Positions 62,235-64,000 of a DNA stretch of 64,000 nucleotides are shown one piece after another (positions within the stretch are counted from its first letter, which is position 1; every line of letters starts with the position of its first letter). The notes under the pieces are model-generated. The model was not told the origin of the DNA. It searched no databases and worked only from the letters and a program-made list of their open reading frames with translations. Origin of the DNA: Niabella aurantiaca DSM 17617 (GTDB lineage: Bacteria; Bacteroidota; Bacteroidia; Chitinophagales; Chitinophagaceae). The stretch spans positions 62,001 through 126,000 of the forward strand of contig NZ_KB893629.1 in NCBI RefSeq assembly GCF_000374125.1, written 5' to 3'. Both the position numbers and the translations under genes were made by a program.

Positions 62235-63440
62235 ATGCTTTCTAAAAGAAGTATCCGCAATCATTGGGCCGTATTCGTGATCCTGTTTGCTTTATGGGGT
62301 TGTAAGACGGCCCGGCAGAGCCAGGGTCCCCATAATGGAAAAGAACAACTTTCGCTCAATGATCTTCCCCGTAATATTTACCGGCAGGAAGGCAATTTTC
62401 ATGTACAGGGCGTTGCGGTGGACACCCAACACGGTTATGCCTACTTTTCATTCACAACAAGCCTGGTAAAGACCAACCTGAAAGGAGAAATCATCGGGAG
62501 CGTGGAGGGATTCATCGGGCACCTGGGATGTCTGGATATAAATCCGGAAGACGGGCGCATCTATGCCTCCCTTGAGTATAAAAATGATAAGATCGGCAAG
62601 GGGATCTTAAAGGGGCTGGGAAATGGACCGGATGCAAAGGCAAGCGAAGAGAGCTCCTTCTACGTAGCCATTTTTGATGGGGAAAAAATAACCCGGCCGG
62701 GAATGAACGCGGAAAAAAACGACATCATCAATACGGTTTATCTGAAAGAAGTGGCCGACGATTATAATGCGGCAGTTATGAACAGGGGCAAACGGGTGGA
62801 ACACCGGTATGGCTGCAGCGGTATCGACGGGATTGCTTTTGGTCCCCGGTTTGAACAAAGACGGGGTGGAAATTTTTTAAACGTGGCTTACGGCGTATAT
62901 GGGGATACTTCCCGTACAGACAATGATTACCAGGTGATCCTGCAATACGACGCCAGCGATCTCCGGAAGTACGAACGCCCTTTATCGCAAAGCCGGTTCA
63001 ATATAACAGGGCCGGTCAAACCCCTGAACAAATATTTTCTTTACACGGGGAACACCACCTACGGAATTCAAAATCTTGAATACGATGCCAATACCGGGTA
63101 TTGGTTTGCTGCTGTTTATACCGGGAAAAAAACACAGTTCCCCAATTATAGCCTGTTTGCAATAGACGGCTCAAAACCCCCGGTTGTGCAGGCGCTAAAA
63201 GGATTTGACAATGGAGAAAGGGGAAGCGTGCTGCAGCTGGCCACAGCCGGCAAATACGATCAAAACACAGGGGTACACGGGTGGAATTATGAATGGGGTG
63301 CTACCGGTATCCATGCGTTGGGGAATGGATACTTCTACATTTCTCAGAACGGGGTAACCAAAAATAAAAAACAGTATTGCGACCTCCGGTTGTATCGCTG
63401 GACAGGGCAGGATACTGCTCCGTTTGAAGAGGTAAAATGA
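62235..63440 (+). CDS. Lipoprotein with propeller-like repeats, unknown
   Basis: A 401-residue lipoprotein with lipobox 'FALWGC' (Cys23). The mature part is beta-rich with features of a propeller ('DTQHGYAYFSFTTSLVKTNL', 'GCLDINPEDGRIYASLEYKN', 'GIQNLEYDANTGYWFAAVY'). A Tyr/Asp-rich Gly-containing region ('HRYGCSGIDGIAFGPRF') may be a ligand site. No known family is assigned. It follows the kinase-phosphatase locus and precedes a GH106-type enzyme by ~100 bp, so it could bind a plant-type glycan or its product. ATG at 62235 was used; an upstream frame start at 62184 overlaps the hairpin. Confidence 0.8.
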   Translation: MLSKRSIRNHWAVFVILFALWGCKTARQSQGPHNGKEQLSLNDLPRNIYRQEGNFHVQGVAVDTQHGYAYFSFTTSLVKTNLKGEIIGSVEGFIGHLGCLDINPEDGRIYASLEYKNDKIGKGILKGLGNGPDAKASEESSFYVAIFDGEKITRPGMNAEKNDIINTVYLKEVADDYNAAVMNRGKRVEHRYGCSGIDGIAFGPRFEQRRGGNFLNVAYGVYGDTSRTDNDYQVILQYDASDLRKYERPLSQSRFNITGPVKPLNKYFLYTGNTTYGIQNLEYDANTGYWFAAVYTGKKTQFPNYSLFAIDGSKPPVVQALKGFDNGERGSVLQLATAGKYDQNTGVHGWNYEWGATGIHALGNGYFYISQNGVTKNKKQYCDLRLYRWTGQDTAPFEEVK

Positions 63441-63540
63441 TGGTTGTTTTATGCAATTATAGCGGATCAGTCTGCATCGTATATCCGGTGTCGCATAACC
63501 GGTCCCCGGCATCCATTCATGCACTTCAATCGAAAAAAAA

Positions 63541-64000
63541 ATGCCTTTAAAAAGAAGAAGCTTCATAAAGATCAGCGGGCTGGCAGGCTTTCACGCAGTG
63601 TTTGTACGGAAACTGCCACTGCCTGCTGTGACGACGGCCGACCCCTTGTTCAAAAGCTTCACTGCTCCTCCCGAAAGTTCCCGCTCTTCCTGCTATTGGT
63701 GGTGGTTTAACGGGCTGGTGGATAAGGAAGGCATCCGGCGGGATCTTGAAGCCTTTAAAGCAAAGGGAATGGGCGGTGTGCTGATGGTCAATTCGGCAGA
63801 CGGGCTCGGCGGCGCCCGCATACCGCAGGGCGTAAAATTCCTTTCGGGGGAATGGAAGGCGCTCTATCGCTTTGCCATGAAAGAGGCTAAGCGCCTGGGC
63901 ATCGAGGTTGGTATCAATCTCAGTTCCGGATGGTGTATGGGCGGCCCCTGGATCCGGCCGGAGAACGCGGGCAGATGGTACCTGCAATCCACCCTCGGGC
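63541..64000 (+). CDS. GH106-like alpha-L-rhamnosidase, N-terminal fragment (cut by window end)
   Basis: An open frame of 153 codons that runs off the window end with no stop. It begins with a twin-arginine-type signal ('LKRRSFIKISGLAG'). The mature start 'SSCYWWWFNGLVDKEGIRRD' and 'MGGVLMVNSADG', followed by 'RLGIEVGINLSSGWCMGGPW', is the typical opening of GH106/PF17132 enzymes that remove L-rhamnose from plant glycans or flavonoids. The start ATG at 63541 is strongly supported. It probably continues for about 700-1000 residues beyond the window. Confidence 0.85.
   Translation, partial: MPLKRRSFIKISGLAGFHAVFVRKLPLPAVTTADPLFKSFTAPPESSRSSCYWWWFNGLVDKEGIRRDLEAFKAKGMGGVLMVNSADGLGGARIPQGVKFLSGEWKALYRFAMKEAKRLGIEVGINLSSGWCMGGPWIRPENAGRWYLQSTLG

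Noticed and set aside
1-64000. CRISPR array, tRNA, rRNA or prophage
   Set aside because: No regularly spaced identical repeats, no tRNA-like cloverleaf and no phage structural genes were seen.

Overview
The window looks like chromosomal DNA from a Bacteroidota bacterium, most plausibly a Chitinophagaceae member. The lineage is inferred from three things: two SusC/SusD nutrient-uptake pairs, TAnnTTTG-type -7 promoter words directly upstream of several starts, and a family mix (SusCD, DUF6814-type and PspC-like mini-proteins, class II ribonucleotide reductase) typical of that group. I see no rRNA, tRNA, CRISPR array, prophage or intact insertion sequence.

Layout. 1-3.7 kb: a small secreted His/Tyr-rich protein, an ABC exporter and a thiolase. 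4.0-10 kb: module A, a DeoR-type regulator followed by SusC and SusD. 10-13.1 kb: an MG2/plug-like surface protein between imperfect 20-bp inverted repeats. 13.2-16 kb: a SNF2 helicase. 16.2-25.1 kb: module B, a close paralogue of the regulator followed by SusC, SusD, an unknown lipoprotein and a GHL10-type glycoside hydrolase lipoprotein. 25.5-25.8 kb: a 280-bp MITE-like element with 14-bp terminal inverted repeats and a 5-bp target duplication. 25.9-29.2 kb: a GCS2-type carboxylate-amine ligase, an ATP-grasp ligase and a divergent esterase, together a candidate peptide-like metabolite locus. 29.4-35 kb: a DUF255 thioredoxin-fold protein and adenosylcobalamin-dependent ribonucleotide reductase. 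35.3-38.9 kb: a propeller-sensor histidine kinase and a NarL-type response regulator. 39.2-41.4 kb (minus strand): ECF sigma factor, anti-sigma-like protein and DUF4097 protein, with overlapping genes. 41.6-47.3 kb: an orphan histidine kinase, a PspC mini-protein, a TlpA-like thioredoxin and aconitase. 47.4-50.9 kb: a transposase remnant, carbonic anhydrase, SulP transporter and a small membrane protein. 51-54.9 kb: a MHS-type transporter with its DUF6814 partner, divergent from acetyl-CoA synthetase. 55.3-62.2 kb: a carbohydrate catabolic locus with a third DeoR regulator, a polyol-type permease, a 2-hydroxyacid-type dehydrogenase, two FGGY kinases (the first LsrK-like) and a histidine phosphatase. 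62.2-64 kb: a lipoprotein and the start of a GH106-like enzyme cut by the window end.

How it works together. Most of the window concerns acquisition and breakdown of carbohydrates, with each uptake or catabolic unit led by its own DeoR-family repressor. All three repressor genes have AT-rich, helically phased TTTG/TTTA repeats upstream, which are candidate operators. The candidates I find most worth following are the phased operator arrays, the GCS2/ATP-grasp/esterase locus, the polyol or AI-2-like kinase locus, the hairpin-rich MITE, and the inverted-repeat-flanked MG2 gene. All functional statements come from reading motifs and overall family resemblance; no database search was run.
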